DNA of 64,000 nucleotides, from assembly GCA_002270565.1 (NCBI GenBank), contig NQMI01000012.1, forward strand, positions 1 through 64,000, given 5' to 3'. This DNA is from Stenocarpella maydis (taxonomy: Eukaryota; Ascomycota; Sordariomycetes; Diaporthales; Diaporthaceae). How positions within the stretch are numbered: the stretch's first letter is position 1; the number at the start of each line of letters is the position of its first letter. Shown here piece after piece: positions 1 through 11,031 of this stretch. The notes below the pieces were generated by a model, which did no database searches, had not been told where the DNA came from, and worked only from the letters and a program-made list of their open reading frames with translations. A program made the position numbers and the translations under genes.

Positions 1-521
1 AATTTAATCGATACATTAGGTAAAACGAAAAAATGATTACGTAGTCAAATAAATAATAATATTAATAAAATAATTTATAATAAATTAAGTAAATAGTTTA
101 AAAAGTCTTTTAATAAAACTAAATATAATATAAGAATATATAAAAAGCATGAAGAAATGTTGAATTAATTAAGTTTTAATTATATTATATATATTTTGGT
201 TAATTAATATTAATTAATATAAAGTATATTATTTTCTTAAAGGTTAACCTATTAATATTAGTATTATAATTCTATTGACCCCCTTAAAGTTATAAAATTA
301 ATTAATAATAACTAATTAAGTATAGTTAGTACTAATTAGTATTAACTATTATTAATTATTTAGTATTAAGTAAGTGCTAGGGTTAATAAAACTAGATAAT
401 TATCGTAAAACTATCGTATTTGTTAATGAACTATATTAATTAATTAAGGAAATAATAAGTTTATTTAGTTATATATTTATTTAAAACATTTAATTCATTT
501 ACCTAATGTATCGATTAAATT
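1..521. repeat. 24-bp inverted repeat bounding 520 bp of AT-rich DNA
   Basis: Positions 1-24 (beginning AATTTAATCGATACATTAGG) recur as the exact reverse complement at 498-521. The two copies could be terminal inverted repeats of a degenerate element of about 520 bp, or the visible part of longer arms extending left of the window. Outside these 24 bases the flanks visible inside the window do not match. A perfect match of this length is unlikely by chance even in AT-rich DNA because it contains the non-trivial core ATCGATACATTAGG. Confidence 0.6.
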
Positions 522-1660
522 TAAAATACGTTATAATTTAAATATTAAATATACTTCTTATAAATATGTTTCCTTTATTATTAACATATAGAGACTTTAA
601 CTAATTAATACTTTCATTTATTATAAAACCTTAATTAAAAGCCTTTAATTTATTTTTACAATATAATTAAGCTTCATATATCATTATATTATTAAGAGTT
701 CTAATAAACCTTGTATATATAATCTTAATATATTATTTAATAATATATACTTATTTATTCAATTTTTATCTTCTTTTTTTTTATATATATTTTAAGTTCT
801 TTATATTATTAATTCTCTTATAAAGATTATATATTATCTTTTTATAATATATTTATATTTACTTATAAAAATATAATATCTTTATATTAAATAGCTAGGC
901 CTTCTTCGTTATAGCCTTTAGCTTCTTTTTTAAATAATAATACTTTAAAATAACCTTATTAAGTTAATTAAAAGAAAGTCTTTAAGTATTATAATTTAAT
1001 ATATTAAGCTAAGTATAAGTTTAATAATAAATATAATTTAAATTAATAACTTAATAAGTCTTAACTAGGTTATATTTCTTATAGTAAGAATAAAATATAA
1101 AAATAATAATACTTCAAGAAGCTATGATAGCTAAAGGAATAGCGTTATATTCAAAATTAAACGAAAACTTTATAAGATAAGATTTTATAACTTTATTTAA
1201 TATTATAACTTAAAATTATATAATTAAAGTAGAAGTAAATAAAGACAACTTACGAAATATTTTTAAAAATAAAGAATTAAGAAAGAAGATCACATTATAA
1301 ATTAAGATATTAATATTATAGAGACTAGTTTCAAGAACTTAAGTAATTAAAAATAAATATTAAAATATAATTCTATAAGTATTAAGATATAAAGTTAGTA
1401 AATACTATAGTTAAGGTTGTAAACCTACTTATAAAGAAAGATTAATAACATTAATATTAGTCTTATTAAGCTAGCTAAACAGTTAAAATATATAAGGATA
1501 TAGTTATTATTATAATGGATAGGTTGTATAAAATACACTCTTTAGTTATTAATTTAAAGATTTAGTCTTATAATTAAATAGCCTTATAGTTTTTAATTAT
1601 AGTCTCTTTATAAATAATATCTTTATATATTAAATTAGTTAAGTATTACCTTTATGCCGC
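1..1660. repeat. AT-rich, ORF-less block, probably a RIP-mutated repeat
   Basis: The first 1.65 kb is almost entirely A and T (runs of TTAATTAA, TATATA and AATAATA), while everything to the right has balanced composition. No open frame of useful length exists in it on either strand. In Pezizomycotina such sharp islands are typically transposons mutated from C to T by repeat-induced point mutation, and that is the inference here. The transition at about 1640-1760 is abrupt. The original element cannot be identified from what remains. Confidence 0.8.
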
Positions 1661-2571
1661 TGTACTAATATAAACCCTATAGGTTACCTACTGAACTCCA
1701 TAAAGGTTTGGTGTGATCATTACATTAAGTAGGCAGCAGCGCCGCCAGGAGCCTTTTCGATAAGGGCCCCACAGCCTAGAACATGTAGATATTGATACTG
1801 TCCAAGTTAGACGTAGACTGTAATTAAAGGCGACCAACTGAAAATTTGCCATTCTTCTACGCTAGCAAGCTACAGAAGAAAAGAAAAGCAAGAAAAGCCT
1901 GTCGGCGGCTTTGCTTGTAAAGACTGCCACGCATAGCCACGGCTGGACTGCCGGAATGCATTGCAAGCAGCTGCGATCTCCAGAGTGCCTTTCAAACATC
2001 AATGCTACGTTGTTACGTCACTGCGTGCGCGTTCCTCGTCAAGGGCCGTCGAAAGCAATGCCTCATCCAAGCATCTTATCTCGATCCATAATTCCCGGCA
2101 TATGCGACCCCGGCCCGGCCCGCGGCTTTGGTTCCGGTTGACGGTTGACAGCTTGGCAAAACCTGATGGCTGCTTAGATCTGGTCGCAAAGTTGGAACTG
2201 TGCCTGGCTAGTGTACTTGGTTGTGGCCTCAGAAACACACGTATCCACCTGCCTGGAAACTTGGTGATGCGTCAAGATGTGTCTTGCGGCAGGAGTCTCG
2301 TGACGTCCCCCACGTACTCTGCATGAATGGTGAAAGTTCCAAGGTTGGCACCCGGACACGTTCCGATCCGGTTCTGATGAGACAACAAACTGTTGTCCAC
2401 TGAGTATTCCCCGCAGGATCTACTCAAGTACATAAAAGCTCACCTGCCAAGACTTGTCTCGTTGATTTTCTGTGACCACTATCTCCTGCGTCAACCTTAC
2501 CGACTGCCGTGGACCCAATCACTTGCGCGTCCCACCCCACACCTGGAACAAGACCCTAGTTAGCCTCCACG
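1661..2571. promoter_or_regulatory. Intergenic leader of the DUF2278 gene
   Basis: This balanced-composition stretch has no ORF with recognisable features. A TATA-like sequence (CATAAAAG) lies at 2431-2438, about 135 bp before the chosen start codon, so transcription plausibly begins near 2460. Nothing else is recognised between the AT-rich block and the gene. Confidence 0.35.
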
Positions 2572-3692
2572 ATGCCGATCTCGAACTACGGCCTCTGGAA
2601 GTGCACGCCTTCCAGCTGGAATGGCAGGGGTTGGTGCTCCTACATGCCGGCAGAGGCGGCGGAATATGCGCTGCAATCGTTGTGCTGATCCCACTCCTAG
2701 CTAGCAGCACACATGGACACCTCGAGTTCACTGATGGTACCAACAACGACAGGACGTACGAGGCAGACGTCAATATCTCGTCCTCGGGGAGCGACACGCG
2801 CCTCGTCTACTGGTTTGTCTCCAACTTCAACCCGAAGCAGCCCTCCAGGGCCAAGCTCTCCGCCCTGGGCATGGGCTTCTCTGCGCAAAAGGGCAGCTCG
2901 TCTCTCGCACTTGATTTCCTTCGCGAGGGCTTCCTTGATCCCTTGGCCGGCACCTTGGTGTCACACAACCCTGGTGACCCCACCGAGAAGGGCGACATCA
3001 GCTCATACGTCGATCCTATCATGAACCAGGCCGTGCAGGAGAAGGCCACCTTGTACATCTGGGGCAGTCACTACAGCGACAGCAACGGCGAGGAGGGTAT
3101 CCACGATATCCACATGAACCAGGGAGACTCAGGCAGCTTTGAGAAGGAGAATGGCACGTATCAGGACGGCGGGATTGTAATCCAGTCCGCAGATGGCTCG
3201 TGGCACGGCATCTTCCTCGCGTTTGCCACGGACACGCTCAAGACGGATGACAATGGAAACCCGGAGGGGCAGACATTTGCACAGGCCCTAGGCGGTGACT
3301 CAAGCAGCAGCACCGCCACGGAAGATACAAAGAAGAGCCATGCAGCAAGGGGCACAGTGGGCATCGAAGCTGCAATAGTCAACCCCAAGGGCCCAGACGG
3401 CGAGGCCAAGGAGGGCAAACGGGAGAGCGTCTATGTGCAGAACCGCGGTGCAACTGATGTGAGCCTCAAGGGGTGGAGGATTGAGAATGGGCACGGGCAG
3501 GGACAGATGCTGGGCGACGACGCACTGGTCAGCGCCCACAGCAAGCACTGCTTTGAGTTGTCGGAGCCGCTGCTCGGGAACAGAGGCGGTGAGATTTTGT
3601 TGAAGGACACCCACGGCCACACGGTCAGCGAAGTCAGTTACACGGAGAAGCAGGCCAGCAAAGAGGGATATCTGCTGTACTTCGCCAACTAA
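2572..3692 (+). CDS. DUF2278 (YukJ-like) protein with C-terminal lamin-tail domain
   Basis: This is a protein of unknown function, predicted soluble, 348 aa. I join exon 2572-2633 to exon 2708-3692 by removing a 74-bp intron (GTGCTC...GCTAGCAG). This restores the family start MPISNYGLWKCTP, matching the NYGVLKG-type N-terminus of DUF2278. The DUF2278 core follows, with the hallmark GIHDIHMNQGDSG and the QDGGIVIQ...GIFLAFAT segment (to about residue 220). A linker leads to a lamin-tail-like beta domain (about 245-345; VYVQNRGATDVSLKGWRIEN). The same two-domain layout is familiar from bacteria, so acquisition from bacteria is possible but unproven. The open frame running upstream of 2572 is the retained intron frame and has no ATG. 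Confidence 0.8.
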
Positions 3693-3831
3693 GGAATGTC
3701 ACTGGAGACATGCTATGAGTGGCAGGAGGATGTTACCTAAGAAATTGACGACCGAAGAGCAATTACGGGATTTTGACTACTGAAGTACCCGTGATGAGCA
3801 TGCCCTGCTAAACACCCTTACAAATATGTAC

Positions 3832-6800
3832 TCAAGCCATCCCTTTCCTACCAGCGGTATCAACTACAAACCTCTTGTCTCTTCCCCCCGCCTGCGGTGC
3901 CCTGTCCTCAGAAGCCTCCCCATCACCGCCTCCCCACCAATCCAGCAACAGCTTTCCTTCACAATTCTCCCGCCCCCACTTTAGGATCTCTTCATCTGTC
4001 CATCTGTCCGCACCTACGGGCAAGTTCCGCCAGAGTTGCCCGCCCGCGAAGTAAGCCATTTTCGATGCTATCGACCCAGGGTCCCTCGGAATGACCCTCC
4101 CGCCGCGGACCAGCATACTTTCTGCAACCAGGCACAGCGCCATCGCACCCAGCAAGCATTGCAAAATTCTCGTTGGAACCTCGTTCTGGAATAGGCGGAG
4201 ACGCGTGCGGTCCGTGACGGTAGCCGTGGCTGGTTGGCCATTGGAGGTCAATGGATCACAGCCAGGGGCGGAGTAATTGCTGAATTTGTTGCCATCCAGA
4301 GACTGGCGATAGTTGAAGTGCAGATTCTGTGCGCTGTACTCCGCGAGGACGCCCTCCAAGGCGGAAATGAGGCGAGGAGCATCGATGTCGTCCGGACCTG
4401 GCATCAGCCCCGCCAAGTGTCCCATCCCGGACCTTCCGTTGACTATTGCGGCAACGATGCCGTCCCAAAGACTGCCTGGGAAGCCAGTCATGCTGGGGGA
4501 GTCTGACAGAAACAACGACGACCCCGCCTCGGGAGTGACGGGCACATCTTTGATTAGCGAGAGATGCGGCAGCGAAAATGTCGCATTCACCCAAACCGCT
4601 TCCACGTAGGGCACGCAGTACAGTAGGGCCAGCGCCTCCAAATTATAATTCAGGCCGAAAAAGTAGTGTTGGCGCCCATCGCCACAGACGTCCAGTCGAC
4701 TGCGCGAATACTCATCGGAGTACTCAGTCAGAGTATAACCGTGTGTCCTGTTCTCAGTGCCGTCTGGCCAGTTCCAGTTGGCCCAATCATAGGTAGTAAG
4801 GTAGAGAATGCGCTGCCTGCCTGTCTGATTCCCCTCTGGGGCAGTGCCACAGCCAAGAGGACGCGGGTCTACCGGAAACCATTGAGTATCCCAATGTCCT
4901 GTAGCACTCTTAATGGGCTGGTAAGTGTCGCCGGCATAGTTGCCTATCAAACTGCAGTTGAAGTTGGCGCGTATAGCCGGTACACGGGCCGTGGCGTAAA
5001 GGGAAGTGTCATTGCCATCGAAGCTGCGGAGGTTATCAGTGCCAAATTTCGAGAGGGCATATTGTCCTTGTGTCCAGTCGGGATAGGACATATTAAGGAA
5101 TTGTGTTAGTACGAAGCTGGTTCTCGCCTCGTTATAGTCGTCTTCATTAGTGGGCTCCGAATGGGTGCGGTTTTCAGGGCGGAAACAGTCCTGAAGATGC
5201 AATTCAGTGTCATATACCCAAGAGATGGGCATCACTGTGTATAGCCCGCTGGCGGTGATGGTCAGGAGTGGGGCCAGGAGACCCGGGAGCATGGCCCAGA
5301 ACAGAGCGAAGTGGCGCTTCCAGGGAGCGCGAAGGACTGCCATGAGTGATACTTGGCGACCAGGGTCATAGAACATATCTTCCAAAGTCGCTTGGCCCCT
5401 TCGCAGCATTTGGAATGGATGCAGTGTTCGTGCCGTCGTGTCAGCCACAGAGAATAGCAGCCCAATCAGTGCCAGTACCACAGCTGGCAAGAGACTCCAT
5501 GTGTACTTTATGTAGCCTTCTGAATTGGCATTTCCGAGGCCACCCCCCGTTGAGGATTTCTGCAGCAGGACTTCCAGCGTGATCATTACCCCTAGTGTTA
5601 CTGTCAGCATGCACACTCTGAACCACCAGCGGACAGACAATGGACGCCACCATTTGCATGTGTTGTCCTTGTATGTTGTAGCCTCTGCATCTGGCTTCTC
5701 TGGGCCTTGCTGGAATTCTTTTAGGGAAATTGCCGGGTATCCCGCGGGAGGGTCCTGGGGGAAGGCTGTCAGGCAGCCGGAAACGCTACCTCGGACAGCC
5801 TTCTTTGTTGCTGCACCTTGGCCCTCTAGGAGAGCCATCAGGTCCGGGCTCCTAGCCAGTATCACAACATGTGATCCAAGAGAGGTCGGGTCTCTATGAA
5901 ACATCCCAGGCCTCATGAAGCACAACGCCACGCTGGAGAACAATAGCAGAGCCATGAGACCTTCTAGACCCCTCAAAGGCAGTTGCTGCACGCGAACTCG
6001 GCTTTGACTCGATATACTTGTCCCCTTCGCAGTCTGATTCGAAGGTAGTGTGTAGTCTTGTTTGACAACGTAGGCCGCAAGACCTTGCCACACGCGATTG
6101 GAGAGGTCGACGATCAGGCTGGTATTCCTGAAATTCTCCAAGGTGTCCTGCGGCTGGGAAAGCTTGACCAGAGTAAACCACGGGCTCCCGTCACCACCCT
6201 CCAGTATATCCAAGGAGTATCTGTCCCAACTGTCGAGTATTTTCTGTGTCATATTGAAGGGTCGTACCCCCAGATCCAGCGTCTGAATGACGGCTCCGGC
6301 AATATTGAGGTTGTCGTGAACATCGCTGTTGTGCGTGATGTTCGTCACAAGTCGGCGCGTAAATGAGTATCTTGGCTCGCATATGAGTCCAGATATCTCT
6401 CTTTCATTCGGAGAGAGCATGGATCCGTTGGTAAACAGGACCCGATGATCCTGGTCTTCAAGTTCGCCGGATGTCAATTCGCATCTGTATACTAGCTCAT
6501 TGAGATTCGCGAACTCGAAAAAGTCGGCTTCAAGAACTGGACTCCATTGGAGATAAATGGTATCCGAGGCATAGCACCACGGCTCAAGAAGTTCCCGGAT
6601 CGAGTCCGGAGCGTGAAGTCTCATGGAAAAGGCCATATCAAAGTCCTGAAGATCGGCTGGGATTCGAGGATCATATGTGAATGTGAAGGGATGGCAGTCA
6701 TCCAGCGCAGATTCAAAGACTTGAACTTCAGCCTTCACTTCCTCGTAAGCACCTGGAATAGATTAGCTGGCCGTATTATATACTAACATTGAAGCCTGAG

Positions 6801-8114
6801 GAGCCGCAACTACCTGGCCTGCTGGGAGCAAATGACTGAACAGAAAATTGTGGAGTGATGCCGTTCGGATAAAACAGCCCATATTTCAGCATTGACCAGT
6901 ACGCAAGACTGTTTTGAATGAATGGATAAGATTGTTTTTGCCTGGGAATGACTTTCTTCCTGGGGTCAATAGTATCTTGAAGACTGAATTCCCTCTCGGA
7001 TGCCACAGGCCTGTATTCTAGTCGAAAGAGACCTGTGGAAATGATGATCAAAAGTCGCAGTGTTAGTGAACCGAAGATCCCAAGGCTGACAAGAAAGTGC
7101 TTCCTTCTTATGGACCGAAACAAGGAACCCAGAGTGGACGAAGTGACGTAATTCAGCATGAGGCCATGCTGAGCAGGTGTCTCGCCACGCCTCATTATGG
7201 ACCATGGCATTATATGCTTGGCACATTGCTCAAGCTGGTTCCAGAGTGTTGCGATCAGGGTGAGTACTAAAGTCGCCGTTAGCAAACAGACTCGAGATGG
7301 TGAAGCCCTCAGGCTGTGGTTTGAATTCACCCAAAGTGGGCCCATACGTCCACGCATAGTGCCCGCCCTCAGAAGCAGCTATCAGTCCCTCGTTGCGTTG
7401 CGAAATTTGAAAGAGCACTTCCAGCCCTATGATTATCAACATCAACAATAGCGAGAAGGATGTCAGGAAACTAAGGCGGAAATAGACCATTGCCCATCTC
7501 GGATGCTGCCGTTCAGCTGATTTATCTTCGGCACATCTTTGAATGCCACTCGCAATATTATCATGCCCTGTCTGCACTTGGAAATTTGACGACACTGGGC
7601 TAACAGAATCTCTAGGAAGAGCATTATGGTTCTGCAGCACATCCGGTTGACGGACGGGAATGTCCTCGTGGATTGGGATGATAGTCGTCGGTGTCGGGTC
7701 CATGTTGCACAAACCATGAGGGGATGCCCCAGTTTGGGAATCCTCAACGGCTGGAAAAGGCATATGCGCTCTGTGTGTATGATCCAGGTACGACGTAGGG
7801 TTGACTAAGATGCTGGCAGGGGTTGTCGGTTCTGAAATGGGTGAAGCTTGACGATGGTGACCGCCCTGGGGATCCTCGAGATCTGGAGAAGACGTCCGCG
7901 GATAGCGTGTAGGGATCTCGCACATTCGTGTGTTGACTGAGGTATTAGTATGCATGCTCGGGTCCGAGCTGCATAAGTCTCGAGAGTGGACTCCGTCTTG
8001 AGGATTCCCAACGTTTTGAGAAGGAGTGCGCGCATTGGAGGTATGAGTAGTCATGTGCAGGCTCGTTTCTGCGTCGACATCGCGAAAACTGCCTGCGATA
8101 ATTTTTGCTTCCAT
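3832..8114 (-). CDS. DUF3433 multi-pass fungal membrane protein
   Basis: A large integral membrane protein of unknown function, 1,385 aa. Three exons are inferred: 8114-7331, 7266-6814 and 6752-3832. The two introns (7267-7330, with a perfect GCTAAC branch site; 6753-6813) restore the family sequences YGPTLVLTLIATLWNQ and SFAPSRPGAYEEV. A cytoplasmic-looking Ser/Pro-rich N-terminus (1-205) carries three imperfect 44-residue repeats. The first membrane unit begins at about 210 and a second, homologous DUF3433 unit follows the segment WWRPLSVRWWFRVCML. Between and after them lie long, N-glycosylation-rich loops that are probably extracellular. The C-terminus is charged and Gly-rich. The start is the first ATG in the frame (MEAKIIAGS); the frame is open slightly upstream but lacks an ATG. 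The gene is convergent with the DUF2278 gene, 139 bp away. Confidence 0.85.
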
Positions 8115-8606
8115 TGCTTGAAGTCTCCAAGAGCTGCTGTCGCTCAAGAAATTATGGCCTTGACGCCATGGCCGTAAAGTAAGGAGAAGGAGAGGTAGTT
8201 TTGGACTGCTCAGACATCAGCTCCCCAAAAAAGCGGCTAAGTTGATAGTTATAATGTCTGCTGGAAGTTTTGTACCCACAAAGATGGACGGTAACACAAA
8301 TTCAGCTATTGTCAATACGACCTGAAAAGGTATTGGGGGCCGGCCCCACGACCAATGGACAGCTTGTCAACCTGCATCCAGCCCTAGCAGAGGTTAAGAC
8401 CTGCTGCATGCCCAGCCTACATGCAGCAATGCCACCTTGGCAGTGCAAATGTAATAATAGCTGTGGCAATAGTAGTGTGCAACAGCACATTGGTGGGCTA
8501 TCGCTACAGCCACCGTACTGTAGCCAGAGGGCGTAGTTGCTTACTAAGCAACTACCACCCACTATATAGACCCGAGATAGCTGGCGGGCTATGCCCACTG
8601 CACCCA
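8115..8606. other. Intergenic, with a 23-bp perfect palindrome
   Basis: No gene is supported here. At 8533-8555 lies a perfect hairpin: arm GTAGTTGCTTA, a single C, then the exact complement TAAGCAACTAC. It lies upstream of the DUF3433 gene and just 3' of the decayed NACHT-C2H2 gene, so a terminator-like or repeat-derived role is possible. Its function is unknown. Confidence 0.4.
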
Positions 8607-10500
8607 CTACTCGAAAGACAGAGAGAAATATAAGAACAACACCCTACTCGTATTGCAATACGTGACCCATCCAACACCAGTGCCAATATTTCGACCTGCG
8701 TGTCGACCTCTAGGGGTATAATCTCTCTGCAGAGTATCCGTTTCCCAATGGTTACGGACGGGGAGTTCGCGAAAGATGGGGCGTTGCAAATCTGAGGCCA
8801 TACCATTTTCATGATGTTTGCGGTTTCTCTTGCTCCCTACGAGGCGAAGCAGGGCATCACTGAGGCCGAATTGCAGGTGGACAATTTCACTCGGCTTCCG
8901 AACCACATTTTCAAGCCCGTGCTCAATCGACGCCTTGAACAACTCTGTGGTCAACCGATAGTATTCGTCGTCCGGGAACGGGTTAAGGATTGGTGGCATT
9001 CTCTTAAGCAAGTGCTTGATTATGCCATCCGATGATCGCTCTTGGCAAGCACTCAAAAGTAGATCGAGTACGAACTTTTGCACAGCATCTGCTTCAGCTT
9101 GGATCAAGGTAAGATCATTATCTCTGAAAGCGTCGATGAGAATTTCTATTAGGCCGTCTTCGCTCCGTGTAGTTGTGAGTCCCAGTGTAACATTGGAGTT
9201 GATGTGAGCGTTTTGCGCATGAGACTGTGTGGAATGTGACTCCAAGTCAGACTGGCTGGCGAACCCAAATTGAGAGAAAGGACATTCAGAGGCTTGGCAC
9301 TTGAGCGGCCGAGTATGCTTTTTTGTATGCTCATCTCGCTGAGATTTTGTGTCGAAACCGACTCTATACCACTGGCATCCAGGCCTGACGCATTTGTAAA
9401 TCCGGCTTCCTTAGATACTTTTCAGCTCCTGGTAAGCGCAGTTTGGCCGATGATTATTTGTCTCGCAGAGTATAGATTCAAGTAAGTGGCGGAACCTTGC
9501 CTCGGTCTCCGTGAATGTGAATGTGAATGGGTCCATGAAATTCCAGTTTTCATCTGTTTCAGGACATTACAATGGATTGAACTAGGACCTCGGGATGTGC
9601 TAGAATGCTGCACTTGCTTACCATCATCGAAGCTTAGATCTCTCTCCCGCTTCTTGGAATAAGCACGAGCACCACTAAGCATGCGGTCGATCATCTCGGT
9701 TGAGGGCTGAGGCTGAGAAAGTTGGACGTCTTGGGACTCAGCTCCGGGACCGTCGTCAGCAAAGTCCAGGTTGGCTCTCGTGTCGACGAGACATTCGATG
9801 TCATCCACTAGAATCTGGAATTCTTGCTTTCCAATCTTCTCAATGTGATGAAGCCAGTTGTTGCAGACATAGGAAAGGAGCACAAAGGCACCGGATTGGA
9901 TGTTAAGGCCTAAGGTGGGATCGTCGATGTCCATGTTAAAACAGGCAGGCATCATATACTTGATACACCTTGATGTTACACATTCATGTACTTTGAAATT
10001 AATGAGGTAGTGTTTGCCCTGGGCACTGAGAAGATACCTGAGATAATATTAGTTCTAGAAGGTCCAGTTGGTTCCAGAGAGACCTGAAATGGAGTTGCAT
10101 AATTACCGGCGAGCGCTGAAATAGACGAAGCGAAAATACCCATCGATCTCTTCGATGATTAGCCCACATCTATCCAGTATATTTAGGAAGAGGCCTCTAC
10201 ATCCTTTTAATAGGTCCCTGCCTTAGGCAGTAGAGGCGGCGAGTTAAATTTCATTCTTACTAAGTGGCACCACGCAGCAAGCAACTAGCGCCAGAATCTG
10301 CCGAGCATCTTCGCGCTGGCGTACATCTAGACTTTCTCTGGTCCTGGAGAGAATTCTTTCATACCTGAGTGATCTTTAGTCTATGAACTAGTGAAGATTT
10401 CTGGTAACACTCACGCTTCATTGAGCCCCTCCGGAAGGTTATCCACAGCTTCTTTGATGAAACAGGGGTAAAATGCAACATGGCCATAAGTATCTAGGTT
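8607..10500 (-). pseudogene. Decayed NACHT-C2H2 (NLR-like) gene, 3' part
   Basis: Translating across clean introns (10365-10414, 10038-10106, 9554-9621) gives a continuous chain typical of fungal NACHT proteins. The post-NACHT winged-helix region reads NLPEGLNEAYERILSR and then FSARRYLLSAQGK. Next come GAFVLLSYVCNNWLHHIE and two C2H2 fingers (CVRPGCQW...DEHTKKH and CQASECPF...ESHSTQSH), then a helical C-terminus ending at 8607. The frame is broken by a TAA at 9411-9413, just before the fingers (KSI-stop-GSRIYKC, where the family normally has Tyr). Two more TAA codons at 10244-10246 and 10223-10225 lie in a 43-bp segment that could instead be a tiny intron. The N-terminal effector domain and the P-loop are missing. 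Intact relatives act in nonself recognition and regulated cell death; this copy looks dead. Confidence 0.75.
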
Positions 10501-11031
10501 AGGAGTCAGACCTAACTACCCTTCCGGATATTTTCCTTGACTTAGTGTGGCAGTTTGCTGAACTTTTATTGAGCCTGTCTTAACCTTAGCCGTTGCCTGT
10601 CAACTGACCTATACTACGAGAAAGTGGTTCTATAGTGGATATAGCGAAAGCGTGTGATCGTCAGTCGCCTTCTCAACAGACGCTTGGGGGCCAAACAGTG
10701 ACTTTATCGCCACGAATTAACGTAGATTAGAAAAGGGGCCCAAGTCCCTAGGCGCATATGTGGCTGGCTGCTGGGTGAAAACAACCTTGGAACACTGGCA
10801 GCTTTCCGCCCTGTCCAAATCAACCTTCCTGCCTGTTCTCCCCATGCTAATGTTGTATGACAGAAAGTCTCGGATCTCATGACAGTGACAATTCTTGACT
10901 TTCTCCCAATTCTGCAACTTCTGGGTTTTGCGTACAGCGAATACCTTTCCGATTTGAGGACATATTTTCCCATCTTCTGCCGAGAACCGTCTAGGTTCTA
11001 TTCAGCGCGACGATCACAAGCAGCAAGCGGA
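10501..11031. other. No recognised gene
   Basis: A weak remnant resembling the NACHT protein continues on the minus strand to about 10550 (a short VKENIRKG-like stretch between stops), but no P-loop region can be followed. The rest shows nothing recognisable and presumably includes the promoter of the DUF5672 pseudogene. Confidence 0.35.

Noticed and set aside
9422..9955. The 177-codon minus-strand ORF as a stand-alone gene
   Set aside because: Its first two thirds are an internal exon of the NACHT-C2H2 gene and its end is read-through into an intron; splicing at 9621/9554 restores the family frame.
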